A stretch of DNA of 64,000 nt, taken from positions 1,240,001 to 1,304,000 of the forward strand of contig OZ220471.1 in the NCBI GenBank assembly GCA_965115835.1. The letters are read 5' to 3'. The notes below the pieces were generated by a model. That model was not told where the DNA came from, did no database searches, and saw only the letters and a list, made by a program, of their open reading frames with translations. Positions 42,983 to 50,948 of the stretch are shown here, piece by piece. The DNA comes from Foliamicus sp965115835 (lineage in GTDB: Bacteria > Pseudomonadota > Gammaproteobacteria > Steroidobacterales > Foliamicaceae). The position numbers were made by a program, and so were the translations under genes. Each line of letters begins with the position of its first letter. Position 1 is the stretch's first letter.

Positions 42983-43314
42983 GCGCCCGGATCCAGGCGT
43001 TGCCGCAACAGCGCCGAATAATCGCGAGCCCGGTACAAACCGGGTTCTCCGCCTGACGCCAGACCCGGAGGCAAGGGCTCCGCTCTCCCCGGGCGGTCGA
43101 TAGTTGCTGCCGGACACTCTCGTAATGCAAACAGCGAGACGAGGCGCTTCGGCACTCCTGGCCAAAGGCGTCCCTACAGTAACAGGCAAGCTGGAAGACG
43201 AACCGTCATGTTATGCTGAAGGCTGAATCGTACGAGTAGCTCAACCGTAAAAACAGGTACACTCCATCGCAGTTGCTGAAAACCACGACCGAACTTTGAC
43301 AAGGTGTTGTTGTA
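42983..43314. other. Intergenic region before avtA
   Basis: A 332-base gap. A six-base stem CCCGGT/ACCGGG at 43029-43044 may end the SYLF transcript. Toward 43200-43310 the DNA is more A+T-rich and must hold the avtA promoter; TACACT at 43255 is a weak -10 candidate. AAGGTG lies nine bases before the avtA ATG. No gene is evident. Confidence 0.45.
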
Positions 43315-44571
43315 ATGCAGTTCTCCAATTTTGTCCGAACCTTCAACGCCCACAGCGGCGCGAAGAAATTGATGGAAGACATGTCGCGCAAGCTGCCCGG
43401 AGTGGACACCGTACACCGCTTGGGCGGCGGCAGCCCGGCAATCATTCCCGAAGTGGCCGAACTGTTCCGCGCCGAGTTGGCCAGGATCGCCGCCAACCCG
43501 GAGCGTTTCGACCGTATGGCTTCGGTCTACCCGGAACCGCTGGGCGATCGGCATTTCCGCGAATCCCTGGCGAACCTGCTGTGCGAGGAATACGGCTGGC
43601 CGCTCACGGCAAGCAACATAGCGCTTACGCCAGGCAGCCAGCTCGGCTTCTACTTCCTGTTCAACCTGTTCGGCGGCGTCGGACCCGGCGGCAAGCGCCG
43701 GCGCATCATCATTCCGCTTTGCCCGGAGTACATCGGCTACAAGGGACTGCTCGCGGATGAAGCCGACATCGCCTCCAGACGGTCGATCATTCACAAGCTC
43801 CCTGGCCGACAGTTCAAGTATGGCCTGCGCATGGACGGCCTGGAAGATGTCGAGGACATGGGCGCGATCGTCGTTTCACGTCCCACCAACCCCACCGGAA
43901 ACGTGATCCGCGAGAGCGAACTGGCCAGGCTGGACGAGGTTGCGAAAGCGCGAAAAGCGCCCTTGATCGTGGATAACGCCTACGGCTTGCCGTTCCCGGG
44001 CATGATCTACGTGGATGCCTCGCCGCAATGGAACGAAAACACCATCCTGACCATGAGCCTGTCGAAAATCGGGCTTCCCGCCCTGCGCACGGGAATCGTG
44101 GTGGCCAACGAGGAAGTGATCGAGACCTTGGGGCGCATCAATGCGCTGACCCAACTCGCGGTGGGAGCAGCGGGCGCCGCGCTGGCGGCGCCCTTGCTGG
44201 AGAACCGCGAATTGCTGCGCATGGCGCGCGACATGATCAGGCCCTTTTACCAGCGCAAGGTTGCCGAGGCCATGGATTTTTGCCACGAAACCCTGACCGC
44301 ATGCGACTACCACATCCACAAGCCGGAAGGCTCGATGTTTCTCTGGCTCTGGTTTCCCGGCCTGAACGACAATCGAGCCCTGTATCGTCGGCTCAAGACG
44401 CGCGGCGTCATGATCCTTTCCGGCAGCGAGTTCTTTCCGGGGTTGCACACGCCTTGGGCCCACTCGCGCGAATGCATAAGAATCAACGTATGCGGGAACG
44501 CCGACATGGTGTTTGGAGGTCTGAGGATCATCGGCGAAGAAGCCTCCCGCCTGCAGGCGCAAGCCGCCTGA
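43315..44571 (+). CDS. avtA: Valine--pyruvate aminotransferase
   Basis: A 418-residue class I/II aminotransferase matching AvtA, which converts 2-ketoisovalerate plus alanine to valine plus pyruvate (alternative route to alanine/valine). It shows the characteristic start FSNFVRTFNAHSGAKKLMED, substrate/PLP contacts in VSRPTNPTGNV and IVDNAYGLPFPG, the PLP lysine in TMSLSKIGLPALRTGI, and the carboxylate arginine in ECIRINVCG. Length equals E. coli AvtA. The next gene starts ten bases later, so they probably share a transcript. Confidence 0.94.
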   Translation: MQFSNFVRTFNAHSGAKKLMEDMSRKLPGVDTVHRLGGGSPAIIPEVAELFRAELARIAANPERFDRMASVYPEPLGDRHFRESLANLLCEEYGWPLTASNIALTPGSQLGFYFLFNLFGGVGPGGKRRRIIIPLCPEYIGYKGLLADEADIASRRSIIHKLPGRQFKYGLRMDGLEDVEDMGAIVVSRPTNPTGNVIRESELARLDEVAKARKAPLIVDNAYGLPFPGMIYVDASPQWNENTILTMSLSKIGLPALRTGIVVANEEVIETLGRINALTQLAVGAAGAALAAPLLENRELLRMARDMIRPFYQRKVAEAMDFCHETLTACDYHIHKPEGSMFLWLWFPGLNDNRALYRRLKTRGVMILSGSEFFPGLHTPWAHSRECIRINVCGNADMVFGGLRIIGEEASRLQAQAA

Positions 44572-44581
44572 GGAAAGGCTT

Positions 44582-45571
44582 GTGTCCTCCCTGATGCTGG
44601 TCTTCCCCGGCCAGGGCGCCCAGTACGCCGGGATGGGAAGCGATCTCTGCGAGTCATTCCAGGCCGCGCGCGAGGTCTATGATCTGGCCAGCGAAACGCT
44701 CGGCTACGACATGCGGCAACTGAGCTTCTCGGATCCGGAGCAACAGATCGGACGGACCCGTTATACCCAACCGGCCTTGCTGACCCATTCGATTGCCTGC
44801 CTGCGGGTGGCCGAATCACTGACCGAAGGCCGGATCGCGCCGCTGGCGGCGGCCGGTCACAGCCTGGGAGAATACAGCGCGCTGGTGGCCGCCGGCGCCT
44901 TGCGCTTCGAAGACGCGCTGCGTCTGGTCAGCGAGCGCGGGCGATTGATGGGCGAGCATGGCGAAGGCGGGATGCTGGCGCTCGCGATGGGCCCCGAGGA
45001 TGCGCGGCGGCTTGCCGACCGGCACTGCTGCCAGATTGCCGGCCTGAACCTGCCCACCCAGACCGTGGTGGGCGGAACGCATGCGGATCTGGAGCGGCTG
45101 GCAGAGGATCTGGCCCGCAACCAGCCGCGCAAGCGGGGTACGCCGCTGGCCACCGAGGGCGCCTTTCATACCTACCTGATGGTCGCTGCCGCCCGCAAGT
45201 TCCGCAAGGCACTCGACGCCGCCAACTTCTCCGCCGGCCGCTATCCAGTACTGTCCAACTACACTGCCAGACCACACGACCCCACGCCCGACGCCATGCG
45301 TACCCGGCTGTTCTTTCAGCTCATCAACCCAGTCAACTGGGTGGGATGCATGCAATGGGCCGTGGAGAACGGGGTGGATTCATTCCTGGAACTGGGCGGA
45401 GGCATCGGTCGCGGCGAAACGCCGGGCGAGAAGCGGCCCAACCTGCAGGGCATGCTGAGGAAATACTGCCGCGGAGCAAACCACGAGGCCGATATCCGGG
45501 CCGTGATCAACACGGGCAGCGCCAGGGCGTTCTCCGGGGACTCGCCGCCCCCGTTGCGGGAAGGCGCATAA
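44582..45571 (+). CDS. fabD: ACP S-malonyltransferase (FabD-like)
   Basis: A malonyl-CoA:ACP transacylase of 329 residues, which loads malonate onto acyl carrier protein for fatty acid synthesis. Visible are FPGQGAQYAGMG at the N-terminus, the nucleophile S94 in GHSLGEYSA, an active-site histidine in GAFHTYLM (~198) and TPLATEGAFH. It starts with GTG 44582 ten bases after avtA. fabD usually sits in a fab cluster with fabH, fabG and acpP; here it stands alone with avtA, so it may be a secondary copy serving another ACP. The 20 C-terminal residues after the conserved fold are Ser/Pro-rich. Confidence 0.87.
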   Translation: MSSLMLVFPGQGAQYAGMGSDLCESFQAAREVYDLASETLGYDMRQLSFSDPEQQIGRTRYTQPALLTHSIACLRVAESLTEGRIAPLAAAGHSLGEYSALVAAGALRFEDALRLVSERGRLMGEHGEGGMLALAMGPEDARRLADRHCCQIAGLNLPTQTVVGGTHADLERLAEDLARNQPRKRGTPLATEGAFHTYLMVAAARKFRKALDAANFSAGRYPVLSNYTARPHDPTPDAMRTRLFFQLINPVNWVGCMQWAVENGVDSFLELGGGIGRGETPGEKRPNLQGMLRKYCRGANHEADIRAVINTGSARAFSGDSPPPLREGA

Positions 45572-45680
45572 GTCCATCGAAGTCGTCGGGCTCGTTCGCG
45601 CCGGAAAAACGGCGCTCGTCCCCGGGCTTCGACGCTCCCCCCGCACTGGGGGAAGTGAAACGATCGAGCGGAAGAACCTG

Positions 45681-46061
45681 TCAGAAGCGGAAGTCGCGCC
45701 AGACGGCCACGGCGGAGCACAGCCAGGCCAGCGCCAACGCCATCCCGCCATAGGGCGTCACCGCCATGAGATCCGGACCTCCCAGGATTCCGACATGAAT
45801 CGGGCCGGAAAACAGCGCCATGCCAACAATCAGCAGCCAGCCTCCCAGCTTGTAGAACAGGCTGTCCGGCTGCCGGCGCAGCAACAACGCCACAAGCAGC
45901 AGACCCAGTGAATGCGCCACCTGAATCTGGTTTGCCCAGTCCCAGGCGCGCACTTCGCGAAGCGCCGCGCCCGCCTCATAAAGGCCGTGAGTCCCGTAGG
46001 CGCCAAGTAAAACCGACGCCGCCAGCAGCAGCGTTCCCGAAACCGCGAATATCAGGGGCAT
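45681..46061 (-). CDS. DUF423 membrane protein
   Basis: A 126-residue protein with four membrane helices and the DUF423 pattern: GAYGTHGL near residue 20, then HSLGLLLVALL, FSGPIHVGILGG and the final PYGGMALALAWL. The biochemical role of the family is not known. ATG 46061 is preceded by GGGAGG. It lies eleven bases downstream of the MeaB-epimerase gene, so it is the last gene of the propionate operon by position, although its link to that pathway is unclear. Confidence 0.88.
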   Translation of the reverse strand: MPLIFAVSGTLLLAASVLLGAYGTHGLYEAGAALREVRAWDWANQIQVAHSLGLLLVALLLRRQPDSLFYKLGGWLLIVGMALFSGPIHVGILGGPDLMAVTPYGGMALALAWLCSAVAVWRDFRF

Positions 46062-46072
46062 TTCAACCTCCC

Positions 46073-47284
46073 TCAAGCGGAGCTTTGCTCCAGTTCGACA
46101 AGCACCCCGAAGCAATCCTTGGGGTGCAGGAAAATAACCGGCAGGCCATGCGCGCCGATGCGGGGCTCGCCGTCGCCAAGAATGCGAACGCCATGTTCCC
46201 GCACGCGATCCCGGGCGGCGAGAATATCGTCCACCTCGCAGCAGATGTGATGCATTCCCCCCTCGGGTTTGCGCTTGAGAAATCCCTCCACCGGCGATTT
46301 CTCGCCCAACGGCTCAAGCAGTTCCAGGACGCTGCCGGGAAGGCGCACAAACACGGTGCTCACGCCGTGTTCCGGCATCGGCCTGGAGGCAGACACTTCC
46401 GCTCCCAGAACATCGCGATAGAAGGCTGCGGCCTTCTCCAGATCCCGAGTGGCCAGCGCCACGTGATTCAAACGCTCCACCTTGCCGGTCGCGTCCTGTG
46501 CGGGCGCCTTGCCATCGCCCCGGGCGCGTGATTCGGCCAGGGCGGAAATGTTCTGCGTCAACTCGTCCACGCCGCCGCCGTCCAGCGCCGAGCAGCAGAC
46601 CACCGCGCCCGCCCGGCGGGCCGCAGGAACCGAGCGGGCGTAATCCGCCGCCGTGGAGTTCGCCAGTTCGAGCAGGTCGCCATCGGCCTTGTTGACCACG
46701 ATCAGGTCCGCCAGTTCGCGCACCCCCCGCTTCATTCCCTGCAGCTCGTCGCCGCCGCCCGGTTGGAGCACCAGCACCAGCACATCCACCATTCCGGCAA
46801 TGTCGGTGTCGGCCTGCCCTGCTCCGGCCGTCTCCAGGAACAGGTAATCGAACGGGCCGCGGGCCAGCACCTCGAGGGCCTGTCGGGTGCGTGCGCCGAG
46901 AGCGCCCGAGCCCGCGCCCGTCGGGGACGGGCGGATAAACACGCCCGCCCTCCGGGACAGCGCGGCCATACGGGTCTTGTCGCCGAGTATCGATCCGCCC
47001 GTGCGCGAGGATGTGGGGTCCATCGCCAGAACACAAACGCGCTGCCCTGCTTCAACCAGACGCAGGCCCAGTTGTTCCACCAGCGTGGACTTGCCTGCGC
47101 CCGGGGGGCCGGTAATACCGATACGGGCGATGGCAGGGCGCGACCGCCTCAGCCGCGCAAGCAGGTCCCGGGCGGCGGCGCGATCGTCTTCGCGCGCCGA
47201 TTCCACCAGAGTCAGCGCGCGCGCCAAACTGCGACGGTTGCCAGCGAGAACGCCCTGGATCAGGCTTTCCGTATTGTGATTCAT
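46073..47284 (-). CDS. Fusion of MeaB/ArgK-type GTPase and methylmalonyl-CoA epimerase
   Basis: A 403-residue two-domain protein. Residues 1-~255 are a MeaB G3E-family GTPase, the chaperone that loads and protects B12 in methylmalonyl-CoA mutase: Walker A GITGPPGAGKST (~56-67), MDPTSSRTGGSILGDKTRM, ETAGAGQAD (usually ETVGVGQSE) and NKAD (198-201). Residues ~268-403 are a methylmalonyl-CoA epimerase of the glyoxalase fold: metal H274 (LNHVALATRDLE), H345/H346 (GGMHHICCEVDD) and E398 (GVLVELEQ). The C-terminal helical dimerisation arm of normal MeaB (the RREQ... region) is missing, replaced by a ~15-residue linker and the epimerase. The gene overlaps the carboxylase alpha gene by four bases. 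Confidence 0.93.
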   Translation of the reverse strand: MNHNTESLIQGVLAGNRRSLARALTLVESAREDDRAAARDLLARLRRSRPAIARIGITGPPGAGKSTLVEQLGLRLVEAGQRVCVLAMDPTSSRTGGSILGDKTRMAALSRRAGVFIRPSPTGAGSGALGARTRQALEVLARGPFDYLFLETAGAGQADTDIAGMVDVLVLVLQPGGGDELQGMKRGVRELADLIVVNKADGDLLELANSTAADYARSVPAARRAGAVVCCSALDGGGVDELTQNISALAESRARGDGKAPAQDATGKVERLNHVALATRDLEKAAAFYRDVLGAEVSASRPMPEHGVSTVFVRLPGSVLELLEPLGEKSPVEGFLKRKPEGGMHHICCEVDDILAARDRVREHGVRILGDGEPRIGAHGLPVIFLHPKDCFGVLVELEQSSA

Positions 47285-49320
47285 GAGTACTGCAGGATGA
47301 TCTGATCGGCATCGAGATTGTCGCCCTGCTCAACCTCGATGCGCAGTATCCGGCCGTCTCGGGGCGACCGGATGCTGTTTTCCATCTTCATGGCCTCGAT
47401 GACGCCAACTTCTTCTCCCGCCTTGACTTCCTGCCCTTCCTCGACCCGCAATTTTGTGAGCACGCCCGGCATCGGAGCGCTCAGCACGCTGATCCTGGAC
47501 TTCTTCGGCCGTGCCGCCATGCGACGCCTCAACTGGGCCGACCGCGGCGACAGCAATGTGAAACGCTGCCGCCAGCCGCCATGGCTCACGATCACATCAA
47601 GACCGGCGCGCGCCAGCCCGAAACCCATCTCTTGCGGGTTCTTGCGGTTTCCCGCCAGCCGCTGCACCTCGCATTGTGCGATCGGCTCGAACGGACGCCA
47701 GGCGCTGCTCAACCCGTATGAACTCTTGCCGAAACGCACCTGCAAGCGGCTGCCGCTCCACTTTCGCGCAAGCGCCCGCTCCCTCCCGCCGGATACTGCA
47801 ACCGCCTCCGTCCAGTCTCGCGAAAAGAACCGCGCGCAGCGATCCTGGACCATGACTGCAATGGCGCCCAGCAACTCGGCCGTTGCCGGCGGACAATCCG
47901 CTTCGGGATCGAAACCGCCAGGATATTCCTCGGCGATGAAAGCAGTGGAAAGATCGCCTTCGATGAACTTCGGATGCCTTGCCAGGGAGGCCAGGAACAG
48001 AAGGTTGGTGGCGGGACCGGCAACCGCAAATTCGTCCAGCGCGCGGGCCAGACGGGCGGCAGCCTGTTCGCGGGTGTCACCGTAAACGACCAGCTTGGCA
48101 ATCAGCGAGTCGTAGTACATCGAGGCCTCGTCACCCTCCTCTACCCCCGCATCCAGGCGCACGGCGACGGCGTCCGGGCACGCTTTCCCGGAACTCATCG
48201 CAACCGGGCCGGGCCCGGCCCTGTACCCTGCGGCCGGCGGGCGCCAGATGCTCAGCCGCCCGGCAGACGGGAGAAATCCGCGTTGCGGGTCCTCCGCGCA
48301 GACTCGCGCCTCCATCGACCAGCCGTTCAACCGCACATCGTCCTGGCTGAAATCGAGCGCCTCGCCGCCGGCAATGCGCAACATCCACTGGACCAGATCG
48401 ACACCGGCGACCCATTCGGTCACCGGATGCTCCACCTGCAAGCGGGTATTCATCTCCAGCAAATGAAAGTTCCCGTCGGCGTCAACCACATATTCCACCG
48501 TTCCGGCTGAACGATAGCGGATGGCCTTCGCCAGCGACACTGCGGCTTCGCCCATGGCGACACGCATTTCGGGCCTGACGAACGGCGAAGGGGCTTCTTC
48601 GATGACTTTCTGGTGGCGCCGCTGGATCGAACATTCACGCTCGCCCAGGTACACGATGTTTCCATGGGCGTCGGCCAGTATCTGAACCTCGATGTGGCGC
48701 GGCCGCTCCAGGTACTTCTCCACAAAGACCCGCCCGTCGCCGAACGCGGCCCGGGCCTCACGCACGGCCTGCCCGAAACCTTCGCGGCACGCCGCCTCGT
48801 CTACGGCAACCCGCATGCCGCGCCCCCCGCCTCCGGCCTGCGCCTTGAGCAGGACCGGATACCCGATTGCGGCCGCCGCTTCACAGGCGGCGGAGGCGCT
48901 CTCCAGCGCCTCGGGACGCCCCGGGATGGTGGGCACGCCAGCCATGGCCGCAAGGCGTTTGGCTTCGAGCTTGTCGCCCATCAGCCGGATGGCCTCGGAG
49001 GGAGGCCCCACAAAGGTGATTCCGCTCTCTTCCACGGCTGCGGCGAAGGCGGCGTTCTCGGACAGGAATCCGTATCCGGGATGCAGGGCGTCGGCGCCGC
49101 TTTGCCTGCAGGCGGCAATGATCTTTTCCGTATCCAGATAGCTTTCGGCGGCGGTGAAGCCGCCAACAGGCACGGCTTCGTCGGCGCTGCGGACATGCAG
49201 CGCATCGGTATCGGCGTCGGAACAGACGGCCACGCTGCGAATACCCAGGGCCCGGGCAGCGCTCATCACACGGCAGGCAATCTCCCCGCGGTTGGCAATC
49301 AGCAGTTTCCGGATCCTCAT
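47281..49320 (-). CDS. Propionyl-CoA (acyl-CoA) carboxylase, biotin-containing alpha subunit
   Basis: A 679-residue alpha subunit with biotin carboxylase and biotin carrier domains. ATP-grasp motifs are KAQAGGGGRGMRVAV and the catalytic ERECSIQRRHQKVIEEAPSP, with EMNTRLQVEHPVTEWVAGVD following. A BT/linker domain comes next, and the biotin lysine is K645 in VIEAMKMENS near the end. It carboxylates biotin for the beta subunit encoded just upstream; propionyl-CoA is inferred from the neighbouring mutase and epimerase. ATG 49320 begins the family motif MRIRKLLIANRGEIACRV and follows AGGGA; the open frame extends upstream without support. Confidence 0.93.
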   Translation of the reverse strand: MRIRKLLIANRGEIACRVMSAARALGIRSVAVCSDADTDALHVRSADEAVPVGGFTAAESYLDTEKIIAACRQSGADALHPGYGFLSENAAFAAAVEESGITFVGPPSEAIRLMGDKLEAKRLAAMAGVPTIPGRPEALESASAACEAAAAIGYPVLLKAQAGGGGRGMRVAVDEAACREGFGQAVREARAAFGDGRVFVEKYLERPRHIEVQILADAHGNIVYLGERECSIQRRHQKVIEEAPSPFVRPEMRVAMGEAAVSLAKAIRYRSAGTVEYVVDADGNFHLLEMNTRLQVEHPVTEWVAGVDLVQWMLRIAGGEALDFSQDDVRLNGWSMEARVCAEDPQRGFLPSAGRLSIWRPPAAGYRAGPGPVAMSSGKACPDAVAVRLDAGVEEGDEASMYYDSLIAKLVVYGDTREQAAARLARALDEFAVAGPATNLLFLASLARHPKFIEGDLSTAFIAEEYPGGFDPEADCPPATAELLGAIAVMVQDRCARFFSRDWTEAVAVSGGRERALARKWSGSRLQVRFGKSSYGLSSAWRPFEPIAQCEVQRLAGNRKNPQEMGFGLARAGLDVIVSHGGWRQRFTLLSPRSAQLRRRMAARPKKSRISVLSAPMPGVLTKLRVEEGQEVKAGEEVGVIEAMKMENSIRSPRDGRILRIEVEQGDNLDADQIILQYS

Positions 49321-49406
49321 CCCGGCGTCCCTTGCATGGCGCCGGGGCCGTCCACAACAACCAACCGAAAAGGTGTCATTTGCCCGGGTTGCACGAAATC
49401 GAGGAT

Positions 49407-50948
49407 TTACAGGGGAATGTTGCCGTGCTTTCGCCACGGGTCGCGGATGCGTTTGTTGCGCAGCATGGCGAATGACCGGCACAGCCGGGCGCGGGTCATA
49501 CCCGGCTCGATGACATCGTCGATATAGCCGCGCCCCGCCGCCACATAGGGGTGGGCGAACTTGCGGCGGTACTCCTCGGTGCGCGCGGCGATCTTTCCCG
49601 GGTCGTCCAGATCCTGGCGAAAAATGACCTCAACCGCCCCCTTGGGTCCCATGACCGCGATCTCGGCGCTGGGCCAGGCCAGATTCACGTCGCCGCGCAG
49701 ATGCTTCGACGACATGACATCGTAGGCTCCGCCGTAAGCCTTGCGGGTAATCACCGTGACCTTGGGAACGGTCGCTTCCGCGTAGGCGTACAGGAGCTTG
49801 GCGCCGTGGCGGATGATACCGCCGGATTCCTGCCGCGATCCCGGCAGGAATCCGGGCACATCCACCAGCGTGAGCAGCGGAATCGAGAAGGCGTCGCAAA
49901 AGCGCACGAAACGGGCGCCCTTGACCGACGCCTCGATATCCAGACAGCCCGCGAGCACGGCAGGCTGGTTGGCCACCACGCCCACCGTCTCGCCTCCAAT
50001 CCGGACGAAACCGGTCACGATGTTGCGCGCATAGTCGGGCTGCATCTCGAAGAACTCGCCCTCGTCAGCAGTCTTGTAGATCAGTTCCTTGATGTCGTAC
50101 GGCTTGGCCGGATCGAGCGGGACCAGACGGTTCAGCGACGGCTCCTCACGATCCCCGGGATCCCCGGTAGGCCGCACAGGGGCCCGCTCGCGGTTGCTGG
50201 AAGGCAGAAAACCCACCAGCAGGCGGGTCATGCGCAGGGCTTCGACATCGTCGTCAAACGCCCGGTCGGACACGCCCGAACGGGCGCTGTGGGTGTCGGC
50301 GCCGCCCAGCGCTTCGGCGGTGATTTCCTCGGCGGTGACCGTCTTGACGACATCCGGACCGGTCACGAACATGTACGAAGTGCCGCGCACCATGAAGATG
50401 AAGTCGGTAATGGCCGGCGAATACACCGCTCCGCCGGCGCAAGGCCCCATGACCAGCGAGAGCTGCGGCACCACTCCGGACGCCAGCACATTGCGCTGAA
50501 AGACCTCCGCGTAGCCGCCCAGCGAAGCGACGCCTTCCTGGATGCGTGCGCCGCCGGAATCGTTGAGCCCGATGATCGGCGCGCCCACCTTCATGGCCTG
50601 ATCCATGACCTTGCATATCTTGCGGGCGTTGGTCTCCGAGAGCGAGCCCCCGAAAACGGTGAAGTCCTGGCTGAAAACGAACACCAGTCGGCCGTCTATC
50701 CGGCCATGCCCGGAAATCACGCCGTCGCCGGGCACTTTCCTGTCGGCCATGCCGAAATCGGCGCAACGGTGTTCCACGAAGGCGTCCCATTCCTCGAAAC
50801 TGCCCTCATCCAGCAGCACCTCCAGCCGTTCCCTCGCGGTGAGCTTGCCCTTCTCGTGCTGCCGCTGGCCCCGGGCCTCGCCGCCTCCCGCGCGGGAGGC
50901 GGCGCGCATTGCCTGAAGGCGTTCGAGCATGTGGCTGCGCCCGCTCAT
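49407..50948 (-). CDS. pccB: Propionyl-CoA carboxylase beta (carboxyltransferase) subunit
   Basis: A 513-residue carboxyltransferase that moves CO2 from biotin to propionyl-CoA, giving methylmalonyl-CoA. Both crotonase-fold halves are present: FSQDFTVFGGSLSE, GLNDSGGARIQEGVASLGGY and MGPCAGGAVYSPA in the first; FVRFCDAFSIPLLTLVDVPG, ITRKAYGGAYDVM and GPKGAVEVIF in the second. Length equals PccB. It overlaps the mutase stop by four bases and is followed after 86 bases by the alpha subunit. Confidence 0.95.
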   Translation of the reverse strand: MSGRSHMLERLQAMRAASRAGGGEARGQRQHEKGKLTARERLEVLLDEGSFEEWDAFVEHRCADFGMADRKVPGDGVISGHGRIDGRLVFVFSQDFTVFGGSLSETNARKICKVMDQAMKVGAPIIGLNDSGGARIQEGVASLGGYAEVFQRNVLASGVVPQLSLVMGPCAGGAVYSPAITDFIFMVRGTSYMFVTGPDVVKTVTAEEITAEALGGADTHSARSGVSDRAFDDDVEALRMTRLLVGFLPSSNRERAPVRPTGDPGDREEPSLNRLVPLDPAKPYDIKELIYKTADEGEFFEMQPDYARNIVTGFVRIGGETVGVVANQPAVLAGCLDIEASVKGARFVRFCDAFSIPLLTLVDVPGFLPGSRQESGGIIRHGAKLLYAYAEATVPKVTVITRKAYGGAYDVMSSKHLRGDVNLAWPSAEIAVMGPKGAVEVIFRQDLDDPGKIAARTEEYRRKFAHPYVAAGRGYIDDVIEPGMTRARLCRSFAMLRNKRIRDPWRKHGNIPL

